In this document: positions 1 through 8,245 of the stretch, piece by piece
How positions within the stretch are numbered: the stretch's first letter is position 1
Layout: every line of letters starts with the position of its first letter
Assembly (NCBI GenBank): GCA_965201115.1
Contig: OZ241745.1
Coordinates: 744,001 to 808,000 of the forward strand
Direction of reading: 5' to 3'
Origin: JANQOH01 sp965201115
GTDB lineage: Bacteria > Pseudomonadota > Alphaproteobacteria > UBA7887
Length of the DNA: 64,000 bases
Translations under genes and position numbers: made by a program
The notes under the pieces: model-generated
What the model saw: only the letters and a program-made list of their open reading frames with translations
What the model was told of the DNA's origin: nothing
Database searches by the model: none

Positions 1-655
1 GCCGCTTGCGCGCCTGTTCGAGCATTTGCGTGAACATGGCGCCGGGGAGCAGGCCGGCGTCTTCGGCGAACATGCAGAACACGAGGCGGTTGACGAACTG
101 CGCCACCGCCCGGGGGTCGAGGCCCCGGTCGCGCAGCGATTGCGCCAGCGCCGCGAACGCCGCCGCCGCGCGCTCCGTCGCCGCCTGCCGCGTCTCCCCC
201 GGACGCAGGCGTTCGGGCTCCGCCATCGCCCATTTCAGCTTCGCCCGCACGCCCGCGCGGGCCAGGTCCTCAAGCGCGAACTCGTGGGTTTCGCTGACGC
301 TGTTGGTCCAGTTGGTGCGGATACGGAACCGCGCCATGTCGGAGACGATGAGCAGGGGCGGGTTTTCGAGCGCCAGCGCGTATTGGCGGAGCTGGTTGAA
401 GGCGGCGTCGAGGTTGGCGCGGCGGCCCTTGTATTCCCACGCGAAGCAGTGGCGCTTCCAGACGTCGGCCCATCCCTCGCCGCCGGCGTCCTTGCGCGCG
501 CCGCGCTCGAAGCAGTAATGCTCGCCGTCCGGATCGGCCTCGGCGGGCGTCGGCTCGCCGAGCATGCGGCAAAGATCGATGAAATGCTCCTGGCTGCCCG
601 AGCTCTCCTTGAGCGTCGAGTCCCGCCACTTCGCGATGAAGGCGTCCGGAGTCAT
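1..655 (-). CDS. MmeI-like DNA methyltransferase/restriction enzyme, N-terminal part (runs off the left edge)
   Basis: The frame opens at an ATG at 655 (minus strand) and stays open to base 1, giving about 218 residues without a stop. The protein starts MTPDAFIAKWRDSTLKESSG and continues with an EHFIDLC segment, a RKDAGGEGWADVWKRHCFAW block with EYKG just after it, and later FNQLRQYALALENPPLLIVSDM. This is the pattern of the N-terminal nuclease region of MmeI-like type IIG/IIL enzymes, in which one chain methylates and cuts DNA. The methyltransferase motifs and target-recognition domain would lie outside the window. It is probably related to the DUF499/PLD-helicase genes found further right. 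The N-terminal family call is fairly sure; completeness cannot be judged. Confidence 0.75.
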   Translation of the reverse strand, partial: MTPDAFIAKWRDSTLKESSGSQEHFIDLCRMLGEPTPAEADPDGEHYCFERGARKDAGGEGWADVWKRHCFAWEYKGRRANLDAAFNQLRQYALALENPPLLIVSDMARFRIRTNWTNSVSETHEFALEDLARAGVRAKLKWAMAEPERLRPGETRQAATERAAAAFAALAQSLRDRGLDPRAVAQFVNRLVFCMFAEDAGLLPGAMFTQMLEQARKR

Positions 656-1053
656 GGCGCAAACCGGTCCGTTACGAACAACATACGCCGCCGCCGGGCC
701 GCGACAGCCGTTCCCCGCCCCCCGCGACGCCCTGCCCCGCTCCGATGCATACAGCCGCGCGCCCCCGCCGACAAGACCCAAGACCGCCCGCCCCAAGACC
801 GGGCCGCCGCCGACGGCGCACTTCCTGGGCGCGCGGGCGTCTCGCCCGCACGTCTCCGCCGCGCCGACGGCGAACTGCCCGGGATCGCGCCTATCCCCTT
901 GCCGGAGCCGCGCGGTCGTTCGAATATCTGTCGTTGCCGGTCGGCAAGAACGCTGACTTCCGCCCGGCCCCGCGCGTCTTTACCCTGCTGTCCGCGCCGC
1001 GCGCGGCAAGGGCGCTTGCGGCGGTCGAATACGCAAGGAGAGGCAAGCGACCG
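656..1053. other. Intergenic gap with one palindromic repeat copy
   Basis: No convincing gene is seen between the methyltransferase start and the small reading frame at 1054. The stretch around 815-870 carries one copy of the dispersed palindromic repeat: stem GCGGGC at 833-838, loop GTCTC, stem GCCCGC at 844-849, preceded by CTTCCTGGGC. The rest is GC-rich sequence whose translations are Arg/Pro-rich, as expected of noncoding DNA of this composition. Promoters for the divergent flanking genes presumably lie here but none is clear. Confidence 0.5.
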
Positions 1054-1239
1054 ATGTCCGATACGACGCGCGAACGCGCGCAAGGCCGCCTGCTCGCCCG
1101 GTTTGCCGACGATGCGCCCGGCGGTCCCGTCGAATCCCGGCGCGAAGACAAGATGCGCCGAAACCGTCCGGACGGCGTGCTTGAACCGGCGGACGGCGGC
1201 CGCCGGGGTCCGTTCGCGCGCCGGGCGAGGCCGCGATGA
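1054..1239 (+). CDS. Possible small leader gene coupled to the UbiA gene
   Basis: A 61-codon frame starts MSDTTRERAQGRLLARFADD. It has a ribosome binding site-like AAGGAGAG about a dozen bases upstream, and its TGA overlaps the ATG of the next gene in an ATGA arrangement (1236-1239). Those two points favour real translation, perhaps as a coupled leader. Against it, the second half is very Arg-rich and I recognise no family. It could equally be chance coding in GC-rich DNA. Low confidence. Confidence 0.3.
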   Translation: MSDTTRERAQGRLLARFADDAPGGPVESRREDKMRRNRPDGVLEPADGGRRGPFARRARPR

Positions 1240-2663
1240 CGCAGTCTCTTCCGCTGGTCGTGGATCTCGACGGCGCGCTGACCCTCGCGGATACGCTCGA
1301 CGAGGGCGTCGTTCGCGCCGTTTGCCGCCGTCCGCTGTCGGCGCTGACGGCGGTTTCCGCGCTTGCGCAGGGGAGAGCCGCGTTCAAGCGCCGGATAGCC
1401 CAGGCGGCGGCGTGCGATTTCGATACGCTGCCGCTCAGGGCGGAGCTCGTTGTGTGGTTGCGGGAGCAGAGCCGGAACGGGCGGGGCGTTCATCTCGTAA
1501 CGGGAGCGGATCAGGGCATCGCGGACGAAATAGCGCGCCGTCTGGAGTTCATCGACACCGCGCGAGGATCGCGGGGAACGGTCAACTTGGTGGGGCGCAA
1601 CAAACAGGAGTATCTTCGTGCGGCGTTTCCCGGCGGGTATGTGTATGCCGGCAACGATTCGAGCGATCTGGATGTTTGGCGGGACGCCGATGGAATCGTT
1701 CTGGCCGGCGCGTCAAGGCGGGTGGAGCGCGAAGCCCGGGCGCTCGGCAAGCCGGTCGAGGCGTCGTTTCCGAACGCGCCCGCGGGCATTCGCCTGTGGT
1801 GCGTTGCGTTCCGGCTGCATCAGTGCGTCAAGAACCTGCTCGTTTTCGCGCCGCTGTTGCTGAGCGGCGAGTACCGTGATCCGGCGGCGATAGCGGCGGC
1901 CTTCGCCGCGTTCGCGGCCCTGACGCTTGTCGCCTCGGGTTCGTATATTTTCAACGACCTTGCGGACCTGGCGGCGGACAGGGCGCATCCGGGCAAGAGG
2001 CTTCGACCGTTCGCGTCGGGCCGGCTGGGAGTTCGCGCGGGGCTTGCGGCTGCGCTCGCCGCAATCGGCGCGGGGCTTGCGCTCGCCGCATCGGTCGCCG
2101 GGGCGCTCGCCGTCGTTTTCGGCGTTTACTTGTGCATAACGGCGGCATATTCGGGAGGCCTGAAGCGGCTTCCGCTTGTCGATACGTCGATCCTCGCCGT
2201 TCTGTTTACGATTCGCATTGCGATGGGCGGCATCGCCGTCGGCGTGGACATTTCGAACTGGCTGATGGTCTTCTCGATGTTCTTTTTCCTGTCGCTTTCC
2301 CTGGCGAAGCGGCATGTGGAGATTTTGGCGCAAGGCGATGCGCCTTTCCGCGGCTACCGCGCGGCCGATGCGCCGTTGACGCTCGGGGTCGGGCTTTCCG
2401 GCGGCATGGCGGCCATCGTCGTGCTGTGCCTGTATCTGGTCGAGGAAGCGTTTCCTTCCGATCTTTACGCGGCGCCCGGAATTCTATGGGCGATTCCGTT
2501 TACGGTCGCGGCTTGGCTGCTGCGCGTATGGCTGCGCGCGCAGCGCGGAGAGCTCGACGACGACCCGGTATCGTTCGCCGTGCGCGACCGGGTCAGCCTG
2601 TGCCTCGGCGCGGCGATGCTGGTTGCGTTCGCGGCGGCGACGGTTCCTCCGTTTGCGCCGTAG
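1236..2663 (+). CDS. HAD-UbiA fusion: polyprenyl-phosphate phosphoribosyltransferase-like
   Basis: The 475-residue protein has two parts. The first ~185 residues are HAD-like (opening PLVVDLDGALTLADTLDEG, a DxD loop). The rest is a UbiA-family membrane prenyltransferase with the signature NDLADLAADRAHPGKRLRP, in which Asp residues bind the Mg-diphosphate, followed by several hydrophobic helices and a second Asp-containing stretch at LPLVDTS. Next to DprE1- and DprE2-like genes, the best role is 5-phosphoribosyl-1-diphosphate:polyprenyl-phosphate phosphoribosyltransferase, the first step to polyprenyl-phospho-arabinose. The HAD part may remove the 5-phosphate; this is inference. The start shares an ATGA overlap with the preceding small frame. 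Function is well supported by context, substrate less so. Confidence 0.8.
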   Translation: MTQSLPLVVDLDGALTLADTLDEGVVRAVCRRPLSALTAVSALAQGRAAFKRRIAQAAACDFDTLPLRAELVVWLREQSRNGRGVHLVTGADQGIADEIARRLEFIDTARGSRGTVNLVGRNKQEYLRAAFPGGYVYAGNDSSDLDVWRDADGIVLAGASRRVEREARALGKPVEASFPNAPAGIRLWCVAFRLHQCVKNLLVFAPLLLSGEYRDPAAIAAAFAAFAALTLVASGSYIFNDLADLAADRAHPGKRLRPFASGRLGVRAGLAAALAAIGAGLALAASVAGALAVVFGVYLCITAAYSGGLKRLPLVDTSILAVLFTIRIAMGGIAVGVDISNWLMVFSMFFFLSLSLAKRHVEILAQGDAPFRGYRAADAPLTLGVGLSGGMAAIVVLCLYLVEEAFPSDLYAAPGILWAIPFTVAAWLLRVWLRAQRGELDDDPVSFAVRDRVSLCLGAAMLVAFAAATVPPFAP

Positions 2664-2702
2664 GCGCGTGCGGCGCGGCGGCGGGAAAGAAACGGGCGCG
2701 GC

Positions 2703-4031
2703 ATGAAACTGTCGGGGTGGGGCCGGTACCCGGCGCTCGATTGCGAGGTGTCGCCTCTTCGCGGGCCGGACGGGCTGGAGGCGCTGTTCGCGCGCGGCGG
2801 GTCGTGGATTGCGCGCGGCGCGGGGCGCGCTTACGGCGACGCCGCGCTCAACCCCGATCTCACCGTTTCCATGCTGGACATGAACCGCTTGCGCGCGTTC
2901 GACCCGCGCACGGGCGTGCTGGAATGCGAAGCCGGCGTTCTGCTGGCCGATATTCTGGAGATATTCGTGCCGCGCGGGTGGTTTCCGCCGGTCGTTCCGG
3001 GCACGAAGTTCGTTACGGTCGGGGGCATGATCGCCGCCGACGTGCATGGCAAGAACCACCATCGCGAGGGTTCGTTCGGCGCTCATGTGGACTCTCTGAC
3101 GCTGGCCGCCGGCGACGGCGAGGTTCGCGAATGCAGCCGCGCGCAAAACGCCGCGCTGTTTCGCGCGACCCTCGGAGGCATGGGTCTGACCGGCGCGATC
3201 CTGTTGGCGCGCTTTCGCATGAAGCCCGTCGAAAGCGCCTGGATCGCGGCGGAAACGCTGCCGTCGCGCGACCTGGACGAAACCATGGCGTCGTTCGAGG
3301 CGTCGGCGGGTTTTCCGTACAGCGTGGCGTGGATCGACTGCCTTGCGCGGGGGCGGAAACTGGGCCGGGCGCTGGTGACGCGGGGCGCGTTCATGGCGCG
3401 CGGCGAGCTCCCGCCCGGCCTTGTCTCGACGCCTTTGCGCGCGCCGTCCGCGCGCGGCGCGCCCGCCGTGCCGTTCGACGCGCCGGCATGGGCGTTGAAC
3501 CGGTTTTCGGTCGCCGCGTTCAACGAACTGTATTACCGGAGGGGAGCGCGCGCGCGTTCGGGCGCCGTCCGGTTCGACCGGTTTTTCTTTCCGCTGGATG
3601 GCATCGGAGCGTGGAACCGGCTTTACGGGCGGCGCGGGTTCGTCCAGTATCAGTGCGTTTTTCCCAGGGCCGAAAGCGCGGCCGGGCTCGCGGCGCTTCT
3701 TGAGCGCGTCGCCGCCTCGCGGCGGGGTTCGTTTCTCGCGGTGCTCAAACTGTTCGGCGCGGAGGGGGAAGGCCCGATGTCGTTCCCGATGGAGGGTTAC
3801 ACACTGGCTCTCGATTTCCCCATGCGCCGGGGTACGCTCGCGTTGCTCGACGAACTCGACGGCATTGTCCACGAACGCGGCGGGAGATTGTATCTTGCCA
3901 AGGACGCGCGCTGCTCCGCCGGGCGGGCGCGTCAGGGATACCCGCATCTCGAGGCGTTCCGCGCGGTGCGCGAGGAGACGTCGGCGCGGACGCGCTTCGC
4001 ATCCGCGCTGTCGCGCCGGCTGGCGTTATGA
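2703..4031 (+). CDS. dprE1: DprE1-like FAD oxidase (polyprenylphosphoryl-ribose 2-oxidase)
   Basis: This 442-residue VAO/PCMH-type flavoprotein has the FAD-binding pattern GSWIARGAGRAYGDAALNPD near residues 33-52 and GTKFVTVGGMIAADVHGKNH near residue 101, where the HGKNHH stretch matches the DprE1 family. The C-terminal substrate cap is present and the length is close to the usual ~460. DprE1 oxidises the C2 hydroxyl of polyprenylphosphoryl-ribose; the DprE2 reductase completes the epimerisation to the arabinose form. It lies 39 bp after the UbiA-like gene and its stop overlaps the start of the next gene (ATGA), so the three genes form one operon. The Cys targeted by benzothiazinones in mycobacteria was not located with certainty. 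Confidence 0.85.
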   Translation: MKLSGWGRYPALDCEVSPLRGPDGLEALFARGGSWIARGAGRAYGDAALNPDLTVSMLDMNRLRAFDPRTGVLECEAGVLLADILEIFVPRGWFPPVVPGTKFVTVGGMIAADVHGKNHHREGSFGAHVDSLTLAAGDGEVRECSRAQNAALFRATLGGMGLTGAILLARFRMKPVESAWIAAETLPSRDLDETMASFEASAGFPYSVAWIDCLARGRKLGRALVTRGAFMARGELPPGLVSTPLRAPSARGAPAVPFDAPAWALNRFSVAAFNELYYRRGARARSGAVRFDRFFFPLDGIGAWNRLYGRRGFVQYQCVFPRAESAAGLAALLERVAASRRGSFLAVLKLFGAEGEGPMSFPMEGYTLALDFPMRRGTLALLDELDGIVHERGGRLYLAKDARCSAGRARQGYPHLEAFRAVREETSARTRFASALSRRLAL

Positions 4032-4804
4032 ACGACGGCGCGCAACGCGGCCGCGACATGCCGGCGCCTTCGGAACGAACGGCGCTGGTGATCGGGGCGA
4101 CTTCCGACATCGGGCGCGCCATCGCGTCGGCGCTCGCGCGGGACGGATGGGCGCTCCAGCTGGCGGCGCGCGACCGCCGACGGCTCGGCCGCGAGGCGCG
4201 GGATTTGCGGATACGAACGGGCGCGAGCGTGACGGAACATGTCTTTGACATTCTCGACGCCGGGCGCTGCGCCGCGTTCGCGAGCGGCCTCGAGCCGCTG
4301 CCCCGCGCCGCCATATGCGTTGTCGGAATGCTCGGAAACCAGCGGGAAAGCGAGCGCGCGGTCGCCGCCGCCGAACTGGTCATGCGAACGAACTACACGG
4401 CTCCGGCGCTGCTGATGGGCGCGCTTGCCGAACGCTTCGAACGACGCGGCGAAGGAACGCTTGTGGGGGTAAGTTCGGTCGCCGGCGACCGCGGGCGTGC
4501 GTCCAACTATGTGTACGGGTCCGCGAAAGCCGGGTTTACCGCGTTTCTGTCGGGCCTGCGCAATCGCCTGGCCGAAACCGGCGTGCATGCGGCGACCGTC
4601 AAACCGGGGTTCGTGCGCACGCGGATGACGGACGGTTTGCGCCTCCCGCCGATACTCACGGCCGAGGCCGACGAGGTCGCCGCCGCCGTCGTTGCCGCAA
4701 TCCGCCGGAAACGCGACGTGCTCTATGTGCGGCCGATCTGGCGCCCGATCATGGCGGTTATCGCGTGCATTCCCGAACGCATGTTCAAACGGCTGCGCCT
4801 GTAG
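4028..4804 (+). CDS. dprE2: DprE2-like short-chain reductase
   Basis: This 258-residue short-chain dehydrogenase has the nucleotide-binding motif VIGATSDIGRAIASALARDG near residue 21, an NxxG-type segment at CVVGMLGNQ, a catalytic Ser in VSSVAGDRG, and the YGSAK Tyr-Lys pair. The unusual TGATSDIG loop and LGNQ segment are typical of DprE2, which reduces the 2-keto intermediate made by DprE1 to polyprenylphosphoryl-arabinose using NADH. Translation is coupled to dprE1 through a 4-bp overlap. A hairpin at 4811-4837 follows the stop. The family call is firm; the name rests on the gene order with UbiA-like and DprE1-like genes. Confidence 0.85.
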   Translation: MNDGAQRGRDMPAPSERTALVIGATSDIGRAIASALARDGWALQLAARDRRRLGREARDLRIRTGASVTEHVFDILDAGRCAAFASGLEPLPRAAICVVGMLGNQRESERAVAAAELVMRTNYTAPALLMGALAERFERRGEGTLVGVSSVAGDRGRASNYVYGSAKAGFTAFLSGLRNRLAETGVHAATVKPGFVRTRMTDGLRLPPILTAEADEVAAAVVAAIRRKRDVLYVRPIWRPIMAVIACIPERMFKRLRL

Positions 4805-4810
4805 AGCGCC

Positions 4811-4837
4811 GGCGCCGCCCGGGCTTCGGGCGGCGCC
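4811..4837. terminator. Strong GC hairpin between convergent genes
   Basis: A perfect 10-bp stem, GGCGCCGCCC (4811-4820) with GGGCGGCGCC (4828-4837), closes a 7-base loop just after the dprE2 stop and before the end of the convergent membrane-protein gene. No T-run follows, so it is a hairpin terminator candidate only. It could serve both strands. Confidence 0.5.
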
Positions 4838-4881
4838 CCCGGATCCCCGATAGCGCAGCGGGCGGCGCCCCTCCGCCGCGA

Positions 4882-6819
4882 TTACGGTTCCGCGAACTCC
4901 TCTATGCGGACGCCCGATCCGTCGTTGCGCGGCAGCAAGACTATCGCCGCGCAGAAGCCCGATTGGTTCCGTGTCGCGGCGGATCCGGGGCGCCACAAGC
5001 GGGTCCGGGCGCCGCCGCCGGGCGAAGTCCACGACAAGGCGAAGGCGGTATCGCGGATCTCTTCGGGCCTGCAATCCCTGAAAATCGCATGGATCAGGCG
5101 TCCTTCGGTCGTTATTCCAACGTTGCCGGAGCGATAATCGAAATACGGACTCATTGTCTCCCAAAAAGATGCGGCGGCGTCTTCGGGATCGGGCGCAACC
5201 GATAGCTCGCTCACCGGAATTACCTTGAAATCGTTCTCCGGATACGGCGCGCCGATGAACGCCGCGCCGTTGGGCGCCGCCCAGGCTTCCGCGGACCCGT
5301 TGGCGAGATGGGTCAGGCCGAAGCGGCTCTGGGGATACTCCATTGTCAAAAAGCGAACGAGCGGGCCGCCTTCTCGCAAATAGGCGTATGAGTTCATCAA
5401 ACCGTCGAGGTTAACCACCGGAAACCGCGAAAAATACGCAACGACGCCCGCATCGTAGGACCCGATCACGCTGTTGTCAGGCAAAATGCGATTCATGATC
5501 GCGGTCCCGGCAAGAGCTTGCGTTCTCCATTGGTGAGGCGGCGTTTCGCTTGCCTCGTTTATCCTGTCGAAAGGCCTGTACAAGGCGATAGCCGCGCCGA
5601 TGGCCAGGGCCGCCGCAACCGGCGCCGCGGCGAATCGCAATTTTCTCCGGTTCGGGAACCGCGCCATCCATCTTGCCGCCAGGGGCCATGCAACGACGAG
5701 TAACAACGGCATCATCAGATCCCCGGGAACGTAGTATATCGAGAAAATCCCCCACCTGGGGTGCATGGTCAAGACGGTTTGCGCAAACTTGGCCACGGTT
5801 CCGGCCGCGAGGCCGAAAACGCCGGCAAGAAACGCGATGTACGCGAGGTTGTAATCCGATAGCCTGCCGATCCGGAGCGCGGTAAACCGGAAAACAAGGG
5901 CGCCCGCGCAAACTCCGAAAGCCGCCAGGGTATCCATGGACCGTTCCGACGATACTGTCAGGAAGTTTTCCAGTATGTCGTATCCGCCCGCCGCGCCCCA
6001 CAATACTTCCGACCAGGCTCGTTTGACCTCCCCGCTGACCGGAACGATTCCCCCGAACATAATTCCGTTCCAGGCGAAATATACTCCTGTACCCGCCAGG
6101 GCCCATAAAGCCAACGCCAGGCTCGCATTCGTCGAACGCAGTTCGCAACGCTCGCGCGGCCGATACCGTTCGACCGCATACAGCGCCACCGCCGCCGACA
6201 ACGATATGGCCGCGAATTCCAGCCGGACCCACGGCAACAGGAACAAGATAACGCCAAGCGGCTGCCGGCGCGCGCCCGAACTCCGGCCCCAGAGAACGAG
6301 AGCCGCGAACAGCGCGGCAAGTACGAACAATGCGAGCGCCGATTCCATACCTCTGAGAAGCGAGCGTTGGGCGAACAATACCGCTGGAACGGCAATCATC
6401 GGGGCCCACGGCAACCGGGCCATGTATCCCGCAACAACGACAAGGGCAAGCGCGCCGGCGACGAGGGCGATTTCGAACGCCTTTATGGCGTACAGCGCCG
6501 TTTCGGGGTCGAAGACAAGAAAAAACGGGATCAGAACGAGCATCCACAAGGGATGATAACCGTTGGTTCGGGTAATCCCGCCGTCGAAGGTCGAGAAATG
6601 CCCCTCGGCCATGTTGCGTGCGATCTGGAAGTAGTAGAAACTGTCATCCAGGTTAAACGCGCTCACATGGCTGAGTATATCGGAGTTGGCGAGCATGTAT
6701 GCGGCAAGCGCCGCGCCGTAAACGAGTATCCCGGCGACAAGCATGACATAGGGCAGGCGCCGCCGGCCGCGCGCGGCGCCGGATACGGCTTGTTCGACTC
6801 GTTCGTTCGTCGGTTTCAT
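4882..6819 (-). CDS. GT-C-like polytopic membrane glycosyltransferase
   Basis: The 645-residue protein has an N-terminal signal-anchor (about residues 23-45), then a first outside loop with NLDDSFYYFQIARNMAEG, followed by many hydrophobic helices to about residue 430 and a soluble C-terminal domain. An acidic DD pair in the first periplasmic loop is a hallmark of GT-C enzymes that use polyprenyl-phosphate sugars. It is convergent with the polyprenyl-phospho-arabinose genes, separated by a hairpin. It is therefore a good candidate for the arabinosyltransferase that consumes that donor in the periplasm. I do not recognise the precise family, and a hexose or mannose donor is possible. Membrane GT-C-like call fairly sure, substrate inferred. 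Confidence 0.65.
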   Translation of the reverse strand: MKPTNERVEQAVSGAARGRRRLPYVMLVAGILVYGAALAAYMLANSDILSHVSAFNLDDSFYYFQIARNMAEGHFSTFDGGITRTNGYHPLWMLVLIPFFLVFDPETALYAIKAFEIALVAGALALVVVAGYMARLPWAPMIAVPAVLFAQRSLLRGMESALALFVLAALFAALVLWGRSSGARRQPLGVILFLLPWVRLEFAAISLSAAVALYAVERYRPRERCELRSTNASLALALWALAGTGVYFAWNGIMFGGIVPVSGEVKRAWSEVLWGAAGGYDILENFLTVSSERSMDTLAAFGVCAGALVFRFTALRIGRLSDYNLAYIAFLAGVFGLAAGTVAKFAQTVLTMHPRWGIFSIYYVPGDLMMPLLLVVAWPLAARWMARFPNRRKLRFAAAPVAAALAIGAAIALYRPFDRINEASETPPHQWRTQALAGTAIMNRILPDNSVIGSYDAGVVAYFSRFPVVNLDGLMNSYAYLREGGPLVRFLTMEYPQSRFGLTHLANGSAEAWAAPNGAAFIGAPYPENDFKVIPVSELSVAPDPEDAAASFWETMSPYFDYRSGNVGITTEGRLIHAIFRDCRPEEIRDTAFALSWTSPGGGARTRLWRPGSAATRNQSGFCAAIVLLPRNDGSGVRIEEFAEP

Positions 6820-7376
6820 ATCGACCCGATCTCGATTTCAATGACTTTCGCGGCCGCCCGCGCGGGGTACGCTGGCCGGTCGATAGCATGAGCGCCAGGC
6901 CGGCGCAAGCCGGCGGTCGAATACGGTTGGAGGGGCGCGGCGCGCGCGCCAGGCCGCAACCGCGCGGCCCTGCCCCGAAGACACCCGTGCCGCCGTATAG
7001 CGCACACCGCCCGGTCCGTCCAGCCCTGCCGATGTTCGACGCAGGGGGCGTACCGCTTGGGCGCGCCCGCGCCTATCCACCCCGCCGAAGGCGGGGCCTG
7101 GGCGCGCGGGCGTCTCGCCCGCACGTCTCGATAACCGCGAATACTGGCCGCCAAGGCGCGACGCCCGCGACTCCCGGCAACAGCGCGCCCCGCGGAAACA
7201 TGCGCCGGCGCGCGCGGCGCAGACGCGTTTGCGGCAGCGTTCGGGAAGCAACGCCTGGCAGCGTCCGGGCGCGACCGAAGGTTCGATGGATTCGTCCGGC
7301 GATTCTACCGGAACCTGCAACTTGGCCGCGTTGGCGGCGGTCCGGCGCAATTCGCCCTCGCACGGCCCGCGCGCCG
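6820..7376. other. Intergenic gap with palindromic repeat
   Basis: No gene is supported here. At 7081-7130 there is a two-hairpin repeat copy: CCCGCC-GAA-GGCGGG at 7081-7095, then GCGGGC-GTCTC-GCCCGC at 7106-7122, followed by ACGTCTCGATAACCGCG. The same second half recurs near 57020. The remaining sequence is GC-rich without clear signals. Confidence 0.5.
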
Positions 7377-8183
7377 CTACGCCGCGCGGGCGGAGAGGCC
7401 GCCATCCACTGGGAGGCACACGGCGGTGATGTAGGCGGCGGCGTCGCTGGCCAGGAAGACGGCGGCGTTTGCGACGTCCCAGGCCGTGCCCATGCGCCCG
7501 GTGGGGCAGGCGGCGTGGCGCTCGCGGACCATCGCTTCCGCGCCACCGTGGGCGGCGGCGAGCGGGCCGCGGACCATCGGCGTGTCCATCAGGCCGGGGC
7601 AAATGGCGTTGACGCGGATCCCCGACCGCGCATATTGCAGGGCGAGGCCGACGGTGAGCTGGTTCACCGCGCCCTTGGCGGCGTAGTAGCTCGCGTAATC
7701 GTAGCCCGTGTAGCGCAGCGCGGCGATCGAGGAGATGTTGACGACCGCGCCCTTGCCCTGCTTCAGCATGACCGGCAGAACATGCTTGCACGCCAGAAAC
7801 ACGCCATGAAGGTTGAGATCGATCTCGCGCTTCCACCCGGCTTCGGAGAGTTCGACCGGGCCGCCGAGCGCCGCGTGGCCGACATTGTTGTGCAGGATGT
7901 CGATGCGCCCGTATGCGTCCAGCGCGGCCGCGGCGGCGGCGGCGATATCGCCGTCGGCGGTGACGTCGCAGGCGAGCGCCAGCGCCTCGCCGCCTTCCTC
8001 CGCAACGATGCCGCCGGTTTCGCGCGCGGCGGCGGGGTCGATATCGGCGCAGACGACGCGGGCGCCGGCGCGGGCATAGCTCACGGCGGCGGCCTTGCCG
8101 AGCCCCCATCCGGGGCCGGACGACCCCGCGCCGAACACAAGCGCGACGCGGTCTTGCAGACTGCGCTCGTCCATCCTGTCCAT
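7377..8183 (-). CDS. Short-chain dehydrogenase/reductase
   Basis: This 268-residue classical SDR has a glycine-rich cofactor loop near residues 17-28 (VFGAGSSGPGWGLGKA, with three inserted residues compared with the usual TGxxxGIG), Asp after beta-2 (CADIDP, suggesting NAD), the HNNVG motif, the catalytic Ser in ISSIAAL and Tyr-Lys in YYAAKGA. The C-terminal PVDGG is typical. Start alternatives are Met1 at 8183 or Met4 at 8174. It is divergent from the hydrolase gene, 62 bp away. The substrate cannot be told from sequence. Confidence 0.85.
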   Translation of the reverse strand: MDRMDERSLQDRVALVFGAGSSGPGWGLGKAAAVSYARAGARVVCADIDPAAARETGGIVAEEGGEALALACDVTADGDIAAAAAAALDAYGRIDILHNNVGHAALGGPVELSEAGWKREIDLNLHGVFLACKHVLPVMLKQGKGAVVNISSIAALRYTGYDYASYYAAKGAVNQLTVGLALQYARSGIRVNAICPGLMDTPMVRGPLAAAHGGAEAMVRERHAACPTGRMGTAWDVANAAVFLASDAAAYITAVCLPVDGGLSARAA

Positions 8184-8245
8184 CGCCGTTTTCCCCGCAA
8201 CGCCTCACGGCCCGCCCGCGGCGGGCGAACGCAGGGTACCACGCC

